Source: Dyella_A sp051962475
GTDB lineage: Bacteria > Pseudomonadota > Gammaproteobacteria > Xanthomonadales > Rhodanobacteraceae
Direction of reading: 5' to 3'
DNA: 64,000 nt
Assembly: GCF_051962475.1 (NCBI RefSeq)
Contig: NZ_JBQCCF010000069.1
Coordinates: forward strand, 62,001-126,000
The notes beneath the pieces were generated by a model, which searched no databases, was not told the origin of the DNA, and worked only from the letters and a program-made list of their open reading frames with translations. The translations under genes were made by a program, and so were the position numbers. The stretch's first letter is position 1; each line of letters opens with the position of its first letter. Below are positions 1 to 9,512 of the stretch, one piece after another.

Positions 1-297
1 GGCCCGTACTTCCCCTGGAGCACGCTGGCCCAGGCCGGCTTCGGCCTGTGGCCGCAGGGGCCGCTGTGCGATCCGCCCGCCGGCTTCGATCCGTGGATGG
101 CGCTGGCCGTGGTCGGCTACCCGCTGGACGACCGCCCGGGCGCGGTGCGCTCGTTCCACCACCACTTCCGCGCGATGCAGGGCGAGACGCTGGATGCCGA
201 GGATGCGCGCATCCTCTACAACCTGGCGCAGCGGATCGACGGCGGCGGCAATGCCTGTGTGCCCTCTGCGGCCAGAGAGACCGAAAGTAGCCCCTAG
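1..297 (+). CDS. amiD: N-acetylmuramoyl-L-alanine amidase, AmiD type (3' end only)
   Basis: Only the last 98 codons are in the window; the reading frame is open from base 1 and stops with TAG at 295-297. The start of the visible part has the GPYFPWSTLAQAGFGLWP signature that closes the Amidase_2 (PGRP-like) fold in AmiD proteins. It is followed by a helical segment (MALAVVGYPLDDRPGAV, then FHHHFRAMQG and ILYNLAQRI) matching the C-terminal peptidoglycan-binding helical domain of E. coli AmiD. The family cleaves the amide bond between MurNAc and the stem peptide in the periplasm or outer membrane during cell-wall recycling. The catalytic zinc ligands lie upstream and cannot be checked. Homology to AmiD is recognised from memory of the family, not computed. 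Confidence 0.75.
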   Translation, partial: GPYFPWSTLAQAGFGLWPQGPLCDPPAGFDPWMALAVVGYPLDDRPGAVRSFHHHFRAMQGETLDAEDARILYNLAQRIDGGGNACVPSAARETESSP

Positions 298-334
298 AAG
301 CGTCCCTCACACCTTTCCGTTATTGCCGTGTTCG

Positions 335-361
335 ATGGCGATGGCAATGGCAATGGCAATG
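335..361. repeat. Hexanucleotide tandem repeat (ATGGCA-like, about 4.5 units)
   Basis: ATGGCG followed by three ATGGCA units and a trailing ATG, just after the amidase stop. No gene is supported here. It is a simple-sequence tract that could vary in copy number; no function is visible. Confidence 0.8.
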
Positions 362-426
362 ACTGTGCGCCTCACCCGGCCCGGGAAAACTGGACGCGGC
401 CAACCGGAAGCACCGCCCACTTTGCC

Positions 427-503
427 GTCATTCCCGCAAAAGCGGGAATCCACGGTGACCGCTGCATCAGAGCTAGATGGATTCCCGCTTTCGCGGGAAT
501 GAC
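427..503. repeat. Paired palindromic repeat (REP/MITE-like), GTCATTCCCGC type
   Basis: Two 26-base arms, 427-452 and 478-503, are inverted copies of each other with one mismatch (an A/G in the spacer of the palindrome). Each arm is itself a palindrome: ATTCCCGC, a 4-base loop, then GCGGGAAT. The 25-base middle has no obvious structure. The sequence matches a widespread dispersed repeat recognised in many proteobacteria (GTCATTCCCGC...GCGGGAAT). It sits between the amidase and the end of recD, which are convergent, so transcripts from either side would form strong hairpins here. The rest of 298-608 holds no supported gene. Confidence 0.85.
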
Positions 504-608
504 AGCTCTTGGGCTTCTGCGCAGATATAGAGCTTCATCGCGCCAGTGATATCCAGCGTCACGTGCGCACGCTGCTGCACGACCAGAGCAGCACGGCGCA
601 CCATGCGC

Positions 609-2408
609 TCAGCCCCCGTCGCCAGTCCGCGATAACCGCGGTGCCAACCCACCGGCGCGTTGCACCGGCCGATCCAGCGCCGCCGCGACCGCCTCGCCCG
701 TACCCCACAGCTCGACCTGCCGCTTCGCCCGCGACAGCCCGGTGTAGAGCAGCTGGCGCGACAGCAGGCGGTGTTCGGGATCGGGGGGCAGCAACACGGC
801 GGCGAGGTCGTACTCGGAGCCCTGGCTCTTGTGCACGGTGATGGCGAAGCCGCCCTCGTGCGGCGGCAGCGTGCCGGGGGCGAAGCTGCGCGCGCTGGCG
901 CGGCCGTGTTCGTCCACCGTCTCGAACCACACGCGCAGCGAACCGTCCGGTTCGGCCAGGCACAGGCCGACGTCGCCGTTGTACAGCCGCGCGGCATAGT
1001 CGTTGCGGGTCACCAGCACGGCGCGGCCGGCGTACCAGTGGCGGTCCGGCGGCACGCCCCAGAGCTGCTTCAGGCGCTGCTCGATCCAGCCGTTGAGGGC
1101 GAGCGCGCCGAAGGCGTCCTCGCGCAGCGCCGACAGCAGCTGCCGCTGCGCCAGCGCGCGCAGCGCCTGCACGGCCGCTGCCGCGCGCGCCTCGATGTTG
1201 GCCTCGTCGCGGGGAAGCAGCGCGGGACGGATCGGCAGCGCGGCCAGTGCATCGCACCAGCCGGCCAGCGCACGGCGCAGCGCCGCGGCATCAGCCACGT
1301 CACGCCAGCGCGCGTCGTCGCGGGCGGCGGCCATCGCCTCGCGCAGCGCGCCTTCGTCGCCCCGTCGCACCGCCTGGTTGATCGGCACCAGCTGCCGCTC
1401 GGCGCGGAAGCTGTGTTCCAGCCGCACCAGATCCCCGCGCGGATCGGCCTCGAACGCGCTCACCAGATCCATCAGCACGGAACCAGCGGCGACCGAGGTG
1501 AGCTGATCGGCGTCGCCCACCAGCACCAGGGTGGCCTGCGGCCGCACCGCGTCGAGCAGCGCACGCAGCATCGCCAGGTCGACCATGGAGGCCTCGTCCA
1601 CCACCACTACGTCGGCGGCCAGCGGATGCGCGGCGTCGCGAGTGAAGCAGTTGCGGCGCGGGTCGTAGCCGAGCAGGCGATGCAGGGTCAGCGCCTCGCT
1701 GTCGGGGATCGTCGCCAGCGCGGCGCTCCAGCTGTCGTCGAGCTGAGACGCCAGCGCCTGCTTGCCCTGCCGCAGCGACTGCACCAGCCGCTGTGCCGCC
1801 TTGCCGGTAGGCGCGGCGACCTGGATCGACAGTGTCGTGTCGGCGGCCTGTCGCTGCAGCGCCAGCAGCATGCGCAGCACGGTGGTGGTCTTGCCGGTGC
1901 CGGGGCCGCCGGTGAGCACGAACAGCCGGCGCCCGGCGACTGCCGCCACCGCCTCGCGCTGGCGCTGCACGGTGTCGGAGCGGTTACCGTGGAACAGGGT
2001 GTCGATCAGCGCCTCGTCGACCGGCGTGGGCGCGGCCGCCGCGCGCCGCGCGCGCACCGCGTCCGCCACCGCGACTTCGTGCGCGTGGTTGCGCCACAGG
2101 TAGAAACGCTCGTCCGCGTCGATCACATACGGCGTCGGCACGTGCCCGTCGCCGACCAGTGGCTCGGCGCGCAGCGCAGCCAGCGCTTCGGCATCCGGTC
2201 GCGGCATGCCGTGGCGACCCGGACCGTCGCCGGACAGCGGCAGCGCGGTGTCGCCCTCGCCATCGGCATAGCTGGCCCACGCCGCCATCTTCGCCAGCAG
2301 CGGCGAACCGCCGTGGCCGAGCGTCCAGCGCAGCACGGCGCGGTCGAGCGGGCGCCACGGTGCATCGGTCAATTCCAGCGGCGAGGGCACGAAGCGGTAG
2401 GCGCTCAT
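609..2408 (-). CDS. recD: Exodeoxyribonuclease V subunit alpha (RecD helicase)
   Basis: A 599-residue superfamily 1B helicase. It is the fast 5'-3' motor of RecBCD, which processes double-strand ends up to Chi sites for recombination. Walker A GGPGTGKT is at residues 167-174, followed by the VVVDEAS Walker B region, LVGDADQL (motif III) and the C-terminal AITVHKSQGSEYD motif of RecD/UvrD-type helicases. Length is normal for the family (about 600). The ATG overlaps the recB stop by four bases (ATGA at 2405-2408), so translation is probably coupled to recB. It is the last gene of recC-recB-recD. All key motifs are intact. Confidence 0.95.
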   Translation of the reverse strand: MSAYRFVPSPLELTDAPWRPLDRAVLRWTLGHGGSPLLAKMAAWASYADGEGDTALPLSGDGPGRHGMPRPDAEALAALRAEPLVGDGHVPTPYVIDADERFYLWRNHAHEVAVADAVRARRAAAAPTPVDEALIDTLFHGNRSDTVQRQREAVAAVAGRRLFVLTGGPGTGKTTTVLRMLLALQRQAADTTLSIQVAAPTGKAAQRLVQSLRQGKQALASQLDDSWSAALATIPDSEALTLHRLLGYDPRRNCFTRDAAHPLAADVVVVDEASMVDLAMLRALLDAVRPQATLVLVGDADQLTSVAAGSVLMDLVSAFEADPRGDLVRLEHSFRAERQLVPINQAVRRGDEGALREAMAAARDDARWRDVADAAALRRALAGWCDALAALPIRPALLPRDEANIEARAAAAVQALRALAQRQLLSALREDAFGALALNGWIEQRLKQLWGVPPDRHWYAGRAVLVTRNDYAARLYNGDVGLCLAEPDGSLRVWFETVDEHGRASARSFAPGTLPPHEGGFAITVHKSQGSEYDLAAVLLPPDPEHRLLSRQLLYTGLSRAKRQVELWGTGEAVAAALDRPVQRAGGLAPRLSRTGDGG

Positions 2409-5400
2409 GCGGCGACTCCTTCGAGGCGCCCGGCCAGTGCCGCGTCGGCGGCGTCGACCAGCCCATCGTCGAAACGGTGGCGCCAGATGCCAGCGTGTGG
2501 CGCCAGCCCCACCGCACGCACGAACAGGTAGATCGCCTCGCCCAGGTGCTGCTCGCGGCGATAGCCCGGCAGGCGCTGGCGTAGCATGCGGTCCACCGCC
2601 ACGGTGTAGAGCAGCGCCTGGAAGCGGTACTGGTGGTCGTCCATTGCCACGCGCAGCGCGTCGGGCGTATAGCCGTCCAGACGGTCGCCGAGGTAGTTGC
2701 TCTTGTAGTCGAGCACGTGGAAGCGGCCATCGTGTTCGAGGATCAGGTCGATCTTGCCGGTCATCCGCCCGCGCAGCTGGTTGACCGCGGTAAACGGCAC
2801 CAGCGCCGGCTCGCCGTGGCGCGCGCAGGCCTCGCGCAGCGCGGCGACGGTGGCGCCGTCGAGCTGGTAGTGGAACTCCATCTCGGCCAGCTGGCGCTGC
2901 GGCGGCACGTCGCCGAGGTGCAGGCCGGGCAGCAGCTCGGCTTCCAGGTTGGCCTGCAGCCGCTGCGCGATGCGCTCGATCAGCGCCGGGCGCTCGCGCT
3001 CGTCCAGCGGCACGCCGGCATCGCGCAGCTCGCGATCGATCAGGCCGAGCTGGCGGGTCATCGGTTCGCCGATGGTGCGGTGCTCGAACATCGCGTGCAG
3101 CGCGTTGCCGATATCGGCGCCGCGGATGGCCGCCAGCGCCTGCAGTTCCGGATGCGGCAGCGCCGGCTCGGCGGCGGGCAGCATGGCGTCGAGTGCCTCG
3201 GCGGCGGCATCGGCCGCCGGCGCCTCGTCACTGGCGGCGGCGTCTTCCAGCGCGCCCTCGTGGGCGCCACGGATCAGGTTGGAGAAGCTGTAGACGCGCG
3301 CGTCCGGGTGCGGCGGCGGTTCCTGGCGCGGTACGCGCTCGCCCTCCTCCACCACGTCCGGCGCGAGGCGTTCGCCGCGCCACGGCCAGCCATCGGTGGA
3401 CCAGCCGAGCTGCGGCGCCGCCGTTGCCAGATCGAGACCGGCGGCCTGCGCGGCGAGCAGGCGCTCGGTCGCCACGTCCAGCGGCGCGCGCTCGGGATCA
3501 GTAGCCGGCTTGTCGCTGTTGGCCCGCGCCGGGCGATCCGGCGGCAGCACGTAGACATGGCAGGCGTACACGGCGCGGGTCAGCGCCACGTAGAGCACGC
3601 GGAAGCGCTCGTCCTGGCCTTCGTGGTCGTACTGCGCCTTGGCCGCCTTGCCGAAGCCGATCACGCGCCGGCCGCACAGCAGTTCGTCAATCACGGGCAG
3701 GGTGTCGTTGGCGTTGCGGGTGTGGCCCCACATCAGCGGCAGGAACACCAGGTTGAACTCCAGGCCTTTGCTCGCGTGCAGGGTCATCAGGCGCACGCGC
3801 TGCGCGTCGGACTCGATGCGCAGCTGCTGCTCGTCCGCCGCGTCGCCACCGGCAGCCTCGCCCTCGCGCTGACGGGCGAAGCAGGCCAGCAACTGCTCGC
3901 TGCCGTGCAGCTGATCGGCCTGCGCCTGCAGCAGTTCGCCAAGATGGCGCAGGTCGGTGAGCGCGCGCTCGCCGTCGTCACCCGCCAACAGCGCAGGCGC
4001 CGCATGCTCGATCAGTTCGCGCACCACCGCCAGCACGCCCTCGCGCTGCCAGCGCGCTCGCCACTGCTGGAACTGCTGCTCGTAGTCGAGCCAGGCTTCC
4101 GGCTGCTCGCGCAGCGCCCTCAGCGTGTGGAAGCCGAGTCCGTACAGCCGCGTCGCCAGCGCCGCGCGCACCGCGCCCTCGTCGCTGGCGTGGTCGATGC
4201 CGTAGAGCAGGATCTGCAGCTCGCGCGCCACGTCCAGCGCGAACACGCTGGAGCGGCCCGCGCCCACGCAGGGCACGCGCAGGCGCTGCAGCCGCGCGCG
4301 CAAGTCGGTGACGTCCTGGTTGCCGGGCAGCAGCACAGCGATGTCGCCCGGCTGCACCACGCGGTCGCCGATGCGATGGCGACCGGAGGCCAGCAGCTCG
4401 GCGATCTGCCGCGCGCAGGCATCCAGCGCCTCGCGCGAGCGCGCGGGCACGGAGGCGGGGTAGTCCGGCTTCCAGTGAAACTGCAGCGGTTGCGCCACGG
4501 GCGAGCCGTCCACGGTGTAAGGCGCGGCGTCGCGGCGGCCGCTGGCCTTGACCGGCTCGACGCGGATGCGGCCTTCCGGGTCCGCGCTCAACACCTCGCC
4601 AGCGGCTTCGTAGAACTGGTTCAGCGCCGCCACCAGCGGGCGTGAAGAGCGGTGATTGGTGTCCAGCCGCAGCACCTCATCGGCGCCGTCGGCGGCGCGC
4701 AGGTAGGTGTGGATGTCACCACCGCGGAAGCGGTAGATCGCCTGCTTGGGATCGCCGATCATCACCAGCCGCCCGCGCGGTACGCCCGCGGCGTCGCTGT
4801 AGATCGCACGCAGGATGTCGTACTGCTGGCCGTCGGTGTCCTGAAACTCGTCCACCAGCGCCACCGGCCACGCGGTGAACAACCGGTCGGCCAACGCGCG
4901 GTCCTCGCGTGCCAGCGCGTTGCCGACGCGCGCGATCAGTTCGTCGAAGCTGAGCTGGCCACGTGCGGCGAGGCGCTCCTCGCGCCAAGCCTGCACCTGC
5001 GCCAGCCAGCCTTGCCAGGCGCGCACCTCGTCGGCTTTGGCGGCGTATTCGAACAGGCGGCCGGCGCGGGCGGCGAAGGCGAGCAGATCACGCGTTCCCG
5101 GGGCGGCCAGTGCGGCGGGAGCGAGCTGCCCGCTCGCGGCAGCCTCTGCTGCGAGCAGGTTGGCGATGTCCGACGCCTTGGGCACATCGCCACGCTCGCG
5201 CAGCCACTTCGCCAGCGCCTGCAGCGAACCTTTCAGTGCGCGCTTCGAAGGCTGGAAGTTGGCCTTGTTCGCAATGAATGCGTCCAGTGCGTCCGCGTGC
5301 GAAGCGGGCAACTCGCGCTCCAGGCACGCGGCATCGGGCGCCCACAACGCCACGCCGGGCTGCAGGTAGGCCTTGAGCTGGCGACGCAGCGCGGCCAGCG

Positions 5401-5971
5401 ACGCGGGCGCTTCCGGGACCGCGACCTCGCCTTGCTGCAGCCGTCGCCACAGGTCCGCCGACCACTCGTCCAGCAGCGCCTCGGACGACACCATCTCGCC
5501 CAGCTGGAAGCCTGCGCCGCTCTCGAAGGGGAAATCGCCGAGGATGCGCCGGCACAGGCTGTGGATGGTCCCCACGGGCGCCAGGTCCAGCTCGGCCTGG
5601 GCCAGGCGCAGGCGCAGGCGGTCGTGTTCGGCCTGGTTAGGATCGTCCTGCCAGCGCGCCTGCAGCCAGGCGAGGTCGGGGCCGCTTGCGGTGTCGGCGA
5701 CACCAGCCTGCCAGTCCGCCGCAGCCATCTCGCCCCACACCAGCTTGGCGCGCAGACGTTCGCGCAGCTCCTGCGCGGCGGCGTCGGTGAACGTGGTGAC
5801 CACCACGGCGCGCGGGCTCAAACCCTGCTCCAGCAGCAGGCGCAGGTAGAGCACGGCGATGGTCCAGGTCTTGCCCGTGCCGGCGCTGGCCTCGATCAGG
5901 GTGCGGCCGTCGCCCACCAGCTGCAGGCGGCTCCAGTCCAGCGCGGCGGCGCGTCCGGCGGTGCCGGTCAT
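2405..5971 (-). CDS. recB: Exodeoxyribonuclease V subunit beta (RecB helicase-nuclease)
   Basis: 1188 residues from the ATG at 5971, chosen because it overlaps the recC stop (ATGA at 5968-5971) and gives the usual RecB N-terminus; the open frame continues upstream but without family similarity. Domains in order: UvrD-type helicase with Walker A EASAGTGKT at 27-35, DEFQDTDGQQYDIL Walker B/motif II, GDPKQAIYRFRGGD motif III, LMTLHASKGLEF motif V and LYVALTRA motif VI, then a C-terminal nuclease domain with VLDYKSNYLG (catalytic Asp and Lys near residues 1088-1090). It is the 3'-5' motor and the only nuclease of the complex. No truncation or missing residue seen. Confidence 0.95.
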   Translation of the reverse strand: MTGTAGRAAALDWSRLQLVGDGRTLIEASAGTGKTWTIAVLYLRLLLEQGLSPRAVVVTTFTDAAAQELRERLRAKLVWGEMAAADWQAGVADTASGPDLAWLQARWQDDPNQAEHDRLRLRLAQAELDLAPVGTIHSLCRRILGDFPFESGAGFQLGEMVSSEALLDEWSADLWRRLQQGEVAVPEAPASLAALRRQLKAYLQPGVALWAPDAACLERELPASHADALDAFIANKANFQPSKRALKGSLQALAKWLRERGDVPKASDIANLLAAEAAASGQLAPAALAAPGTRDLLAFAARAGRLFEYAAKADEVRAWQGWLAQVQAWREERLAARGQLSFDELIARVGNALAREDRALADRLFTAWPVALVDEFQDTDGQQYDILRAIYSDAAGVPRGRLVMIGDPKQAIYRFRGGDIHTYLRAADGADEVLRLDTNHRSSRPLVAALNQFYEAAGEVLSADPEGRIRVEPVKASGRRDAAPYTVDGSPVAQPLQFHWKPDYPASVPARSREALDACARQIAELLASGRHRIGDRVVQPGDIAVLLPGNQDVTDLRARLQRLRVPCVGAGRSSVFALDVARELQILLYGIDHASDEGAVRAALATRLYGLGFHTLRALREQPEAWLDYEQQFQQWRARWQREGVLAVVRELIEHAAPALLAGDDGERALTDLRHLGELLQAQADQLHGSEQLLACFARQREGEAAGGDAADEQQLRIESDAQRVRLMTLHASKGLEFNLVFLPLMWGHTRNANDTLPVIDELLCGRRVIGFGKAAKAQYDHEGQDERFRVLYVALTRAVYACHVYVLPPDRPARANSDKPATDPERAPLDVATERLLAAQAAGLDLATAAPQLGWSTDGWPWRGERLAPDVVEEGERVPRQEPPPHPDARVYSFSNLIRGAHEGALEDAAASDEAPAADAAAEALDAMLPAAEPALPHPELQALAAIRGADIGNALHAMFEHRTIGEPMTRQLGLIDRELRDAGVPLDERERPALIERIAQRLQANLEAELLPGLHLGDVPPQRQLAEMEFHYQLDGATVAALREACARHGEPALVPFTAVNQLRGRMTGKIDLILEHDGRFHVLDYKSNYLGDRLDGYTPDALRVAMDDHQYRFQALLYTVAVDRMLRQRLPGYRREQHLGEAIYLFVRAVGLAPHAGIWRHRFDDGLVDAADAALAGRLEGVAA

Positions 5972-8900
5972 GCGCTCACCTCGCCCAGCGTGGCCGGGTC
6001 GATCAAATGCGCCAGGCGCAGCGCCAGCGCCTGCAGTTCGGCGTGCGGCGGCTGGCCGTCGGCAAAGTTCGCCTCGCCGGCGAGCAGGCGCGCGTAGCCG
6101 GGCGCGTAGTCGCGCTCGCCGGTATTGAACCCACCCTCCCAAGCCTGCCGCGCGGCGTCGGGCTTGTCGTCCAGCGCGGCCCAGCTGGTGCGCGGGAAGT
6201 ACGGCAGCGGCTGGCGCTGCGCCTGCCGCCAGATCGCCAGCAGCGCGGCAACGCGGCCGGCCAGCGCCTCACGCATCGTGCGCGCCGTCTCCGGCGCCGC
6301 GACGCTCAGGGTCTCGTCCCATTCGTTGAACGGTCCGCCCACATCGGTCTGCTCGTCTGCGGTGAACACCGCCACCCGCACCGGCGTGGCGGTATCGGCG
6401 GCGAGGCGCAGCAACGCCCACTCCAGGAACAGCGGCACGCGCTGGGCGAACGTCAGTGACTCGGCCTTCTTGCCCGGCCAGGCCTCGAACAGCCACAGCG
6501 CGTCGTCGGTCACGAACACGCGCTCCAGCACCCCTTCCACCGCGTGTTCGCCCACCGTGAGCGCCAGCGCGTACGGCTGGCGCTGCGGCAGCGCGCCGGC
6601 GAACAGCGGATGCGCCTGCGCTGTGCGCAGCAGTGCGTTCACCGCCTCGCGTTCGGCCGTCCAGGCGGCCAGACCGAGTCGGCCACCGGGCAGCATGCCG
6701 CTCAACCGCAACCAGGCGGGCGGCGACTCTGAAAGCTCAAAGCGGCCTTCCCCCAGCGCCTCGAAGAACAGCCGTCGCCCCACCTGGTCCAGCGCGCTGA
6801 AGCCGGGCTGCAGCGGTTCGTCGGCCTGCAGGCGATCGTCCTCCAGCGCGTCGAGCCGGATATTGAGCTGGCGCGCCAGCAGCTGGCGCGCGGGATCGCG
6901 GAAGTAGGCCTGCACCTCGCGCAGCGCGATGGGTCCCGGCACCTCGCCGGCAACATCGTCGCCGCCGTCGAGGAACGATCCGGCCGGCGTGCCGCGCACC
7001 ATGCCCGCACTGCTGCCATCGAAGGTGAACAGGCGCGGATCGCTGCCGTCGAAATAGCGCCGATCGAAGGGCTGCAGCGGATGCTTGATGCGCCACGGCC
7101 GGTGGATGACGCGCGGCGCGCCGGCGGCCGGCGGCTGGTCGTCCTCGTCGGCGTCGATACCGCGCAGGCCGGCCTGGTCGTCAAGGCACTGCAGCAGCTC
7201 GGCCAGCGGCGCGGCCGGATTGCGCGGCTTGCCATCGCGCACGCCCTCGCCGATGTAAGACAGGTGCAGCACCTCGCGCGCGGCCATCACCGTTTCCAGG
7301 AACAGGTAGCGGTCGTCGCTGCGCACGTCGCGGTCGCCGAGGCGGCGGTGGCGCTGCATCAGGTCGAGCCCGGCGTCGCCCGGGCCGCGCGGGAACTCGC
7401 CGTCGTTGAGGCCGAGCACGGCGACCACGCGGAACGGGATCGCGCGCTGCGGAACCATGCCGCAGAAGGTGACGCCGCCGAGCAGGAAGCGCTGGCGCTC
7501 GGGCGCGGCGGCGAGCCGTTCGCGCAGCACCTCGCGCACCACGGAAAATTCCAGCAGCGGATCGAGTCCGCAGTCGGCCGTCTCCAGCTTGGTCGCCTGG
7601 AGGAAGCGGCGCAGCAACGACAGCGCCTCCACCGCCTCGCGGTCGCGCGGATCGATGCGGAACAGCGTGTCGAGCAGGCGTTCCAGCCGCGTCGCCCAGG
7701 CCGAGGCGGTGCGCGGCTCGGACGCGTCGCGATGCAGCTCGGCCAGCGCCAGCAGCAGGCGGTCCAACGCACCGAGGATCGCCGCCTGCGGACCGTGCAC
7801 GCCCTCCACCGGCCACAGCTCGCCGTCAGGCAGCGCCCAGCCGTGCTCGCCGGTGTCGGCGTCGCCCAGCACGTAGCCGGCAAGCAGGCGGTCCATGCCC
7901 CAGGCGAAGGTGTGCTCGTCGATGCCGGGCACGCCGAAGCCTTCGCGGAAAGCGCCGTCCAGCGCCCAGGCCACGCGGCCCTGGCGCAGCCAGCGCGCCA
8001 GCGTGTCGATATCGCCCTCGCCCAAACCCAATGCACGGGCCACTTCCGGCACCTGCATCAAATCGAGCAGTTCCGGCGAAGTGAGCCGCGATTCGGGCAC
8101 CGCCAGCAGGCGACTGAACGCGTCGAGCAGCGGGTGCGTGCGCGCCACCGCCACGTCGGCCAAGTGGTAGGGCAGCGGTCCCTGGTGGCGGCCGGCCTCG
8201 CCGAACACCGCCGGCAGCAGCGGCACGTAGGCGGCGATGTCCGGCGCCATCACAACAATGTCCGAGGGCTTCAGGTCCGGCCGCGCGGCCAGCTCGGCGA
8301 GCAGGGCATCGCGCAGCACCTCCAGCTCGCGCAGGCGGGTGTGGCACAGGTGCACGCGCAGCGAGCGGTCGGCCAACGCCGCGCCGGTGCCGCCTCGCAG
8401 CGGATCGATCAGCGCCGGATCGAGCGCCCGCAGGCTCTCCTGCAGGCGCTGCAGCAGGCTCTCGTCCGAGGGCGGTGCCTCGTCCTGCCAGTGGCGCACG
8501 TCCATCGCCACCGCGTCGTCGAAGCGCTGCAGGTTCAGCATGAAGTGCTGGCCCATGCGCCCCCAGGCGGCGAGCAGCGGATGCCCCATCTGCAGGAAAT
8601 GCTGCTCGGACGCCGCGCTGAAATCGGTGCGCGCGGCCAACTCGCGCAACTGCTCGCGCTCGCCGCGCAGGCCGGCCCAGAACTCGCGGCAGGGATCGGG
8701 CACGTACAGCACCACCGGGCGCAGCTGGCTCACCGCGCGCAGCAGTGCCAGCTCGGCCGGGGCCAGGTGGCTGATGCCGAACAGGTGCAGTGGCTCGTCG
8801 CCGGCGTGGCGGGCGGGATCGCGCGCCAGCTCGCGCACCAGCGCCTGCACCCGCTCGCCGCGGTGCGGCAGACCGATATCGGCGCGCAGCTGGCGCCACA

Positions 8901-9426
8901 GCGGCGCCATGAAGGTGGGTTCCGGCAGGTCGTCGCGGCCGTGCTCCCAGGCGTCGAGCCAGTCCGGCCGGTACACCAGATACTGCGTGTACAGCCGCGC
9001 CAGCCGGTCGGCCAGCTGGTAGCGACGGCGCGCCGCGTCGCCGCCAGCGAGGTAGCCCTGCACGCGGGCCTCGTCGATCGCCGGCAGGTGTTCGTGGATG
9101 CGCCAGCGCAGGCGGTCGCGCCGGTACGGCGTGAGCGCCACCGCGCCGCTGCCGAGCACGGTAAGCGCCAGCTCGTCGAGCCAGCTGCTGGGTAGCGAGA
9201 TGCGCAGGTTGGCGACGATGCCGCCCGGGCCACGTTTGCGCGCCAGCGCGCCGGCCAGCCAGTGGCGCATGCCTGGGTGTGCGGCGATCACCGTCTGCGG
9301 CGCCAGCACGTGCGCCGGCGGCACGCTGTCGAGCAGCGTCAGCAGCGGATCGAGCAGGGCTTCGAGCCGGCTCGCGCGATAGATCACGAGGCCGCGGCTG
9401 AGGTCGTCCGTGGGGGCGATGTGCAT
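5968..9426 (-). CDS. recC: Exodeoxyribonuclease V subunit gamma (RecC)
   Basis: 1152 residues from the ATG at 9426. An in-frame start lies 17 codons further up, but ATG 9426 begins the family-like MHIAPTDDLSRGLVIYRASR and follows a -10-like hexamer. RecC scans for Chi and clamps RecB and RecD together. It has a degenerate helicase fold, so Walker motifs are not expected and none is seen. Stretches such as HLFGISHLAPAELALL, the GVTFCGMVPQRAIPFRVV block and VLGLNDGEFPR are typical of RecC. Length fits the family (about 1100-1150). First gene of the operon; no Shine-Dalgarno sequence is visible before the ATG. Confidence 0.93.
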   Translation of the reverse strand: MHIAPTDDLSRGLVIYRASRLEALLDPLLTLLDSVPPAHVLAPQTVIAAHPGMRHWLAGALARKRGPGGIVANLRISLPSSWLDELALTVLGSGAVALTPYRRDRLRWRIHEHLPAIDEARVQGYLAGGDAARRRYQLADRLARLYTQYLVYRPDWLDAWEHGRDDLPEPTFMAPLWRQLRADIGLPHRGERVQALVRELARDPARHAGDEPLHLFGISHLAPAELALLRAVSQLRPVVLYVPDPCREFWAGLRGEREQLRELAARTDFSAASEQHFLQMGHPLLAAWGRMGQHFMLNLQRFDDAVAMDVRHWQDEAPPSDESLLQRLQESLRALDPALIDPLRGGTGAALADRSLRVHLCHTRLRELEVLRDALLAELAARPDLKPSDIVVMAPDIAAYVPLLPAVFGEAGRHQGPLPYHLADVAVARTHPLLDAFSRLLAVPESRLTSPELLDLMQVPEVARALGLGEGDIDTLARWLRQGRVAWALDGAFREGFGVPGIDEHTFAWGMDRLLAGYVLGDADTGEHGWALPDGELWPVEGVHGPQAAILGALDRLLLALAELHRDASEPRTASAWATRLERLLDTLFRIDPRDREAVEALSLLRRFLQATKLETADCGLDPLLEFSVVREVLRERLAAAPERQRFLLGGVTFCGMVPQRAIPFRVVAVLGLNDGEFPRGPGDAGLDLMQRHRRLGDRDVRSDDRYLFLETVMAAREVLHLSYIGEGVRDGKPRNPAAPLAELLQCLDDQAGLRGIDADEDDQPPAAGAPRVIHRPWRIKHPLQPFDRRYFDGSDPRLFTFDGSSAGMVRGTPAGSFLDGGDDVAGEVPGPIALREVQAYFRDPARQLLARQLNIRLDALEDDRLQADEPLQPGFSALDQVGRRLFFEALGEGRFELSESPPAWLRLSGMLPGGRLGLAAWTAEREAVNALLRTAQAHPLFAGALPQRQPYALALTVGEHAVEGVLERVFVTDDALWLFEAWPGKKAESLTFAQRVPLFLEWALLRLAADTATPVRVAVFTADEQTDVGGPFNEWDETLSVAAPETARTMREALAGRVAALLAIWRQAQRQPLPYFPRTSWAALDDKPDAARQAWEGGFNTGERDYAPGYARLLAGEANFADGQPPHAELQALALRLAHLIDPATLGEVSA

Positions 9427-9433
9427 CGTGGGG

Positions 9434-9439
9434 ATGATA
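9434..9439 (-). promoter_or_regulatory. Candidate -10 box of recC (TATCAT)
   Basis: On the minus strand TATCAT is separated from the recC ATG by seven bases, so a transcript would start at or next to the A of the start codon (leaderless). No convincing -35 hexamer is at normal spacing. The same arrangement recurs in front of dinB, ohrR, the GIY-YIG gene and the 52.7 kb esterase. Confidence 0.35.
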
Positions 9440-9512
9440 GCGGTGCGCGACGGGCGCACAGCACAACCGACCGGCATCGCAGGGAATGCGACGCGGCCCC
9501 GTCAGGGCCGGC

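Noticed and set aside
660..9195. Several open frames of 480-704 codons on the plus strand opposite recD, recB and recC
   Set aside because: They lie entirely against the recCBD genes, have no recognisable domain, and show the His/Arg/Gln bias of shadow frames.
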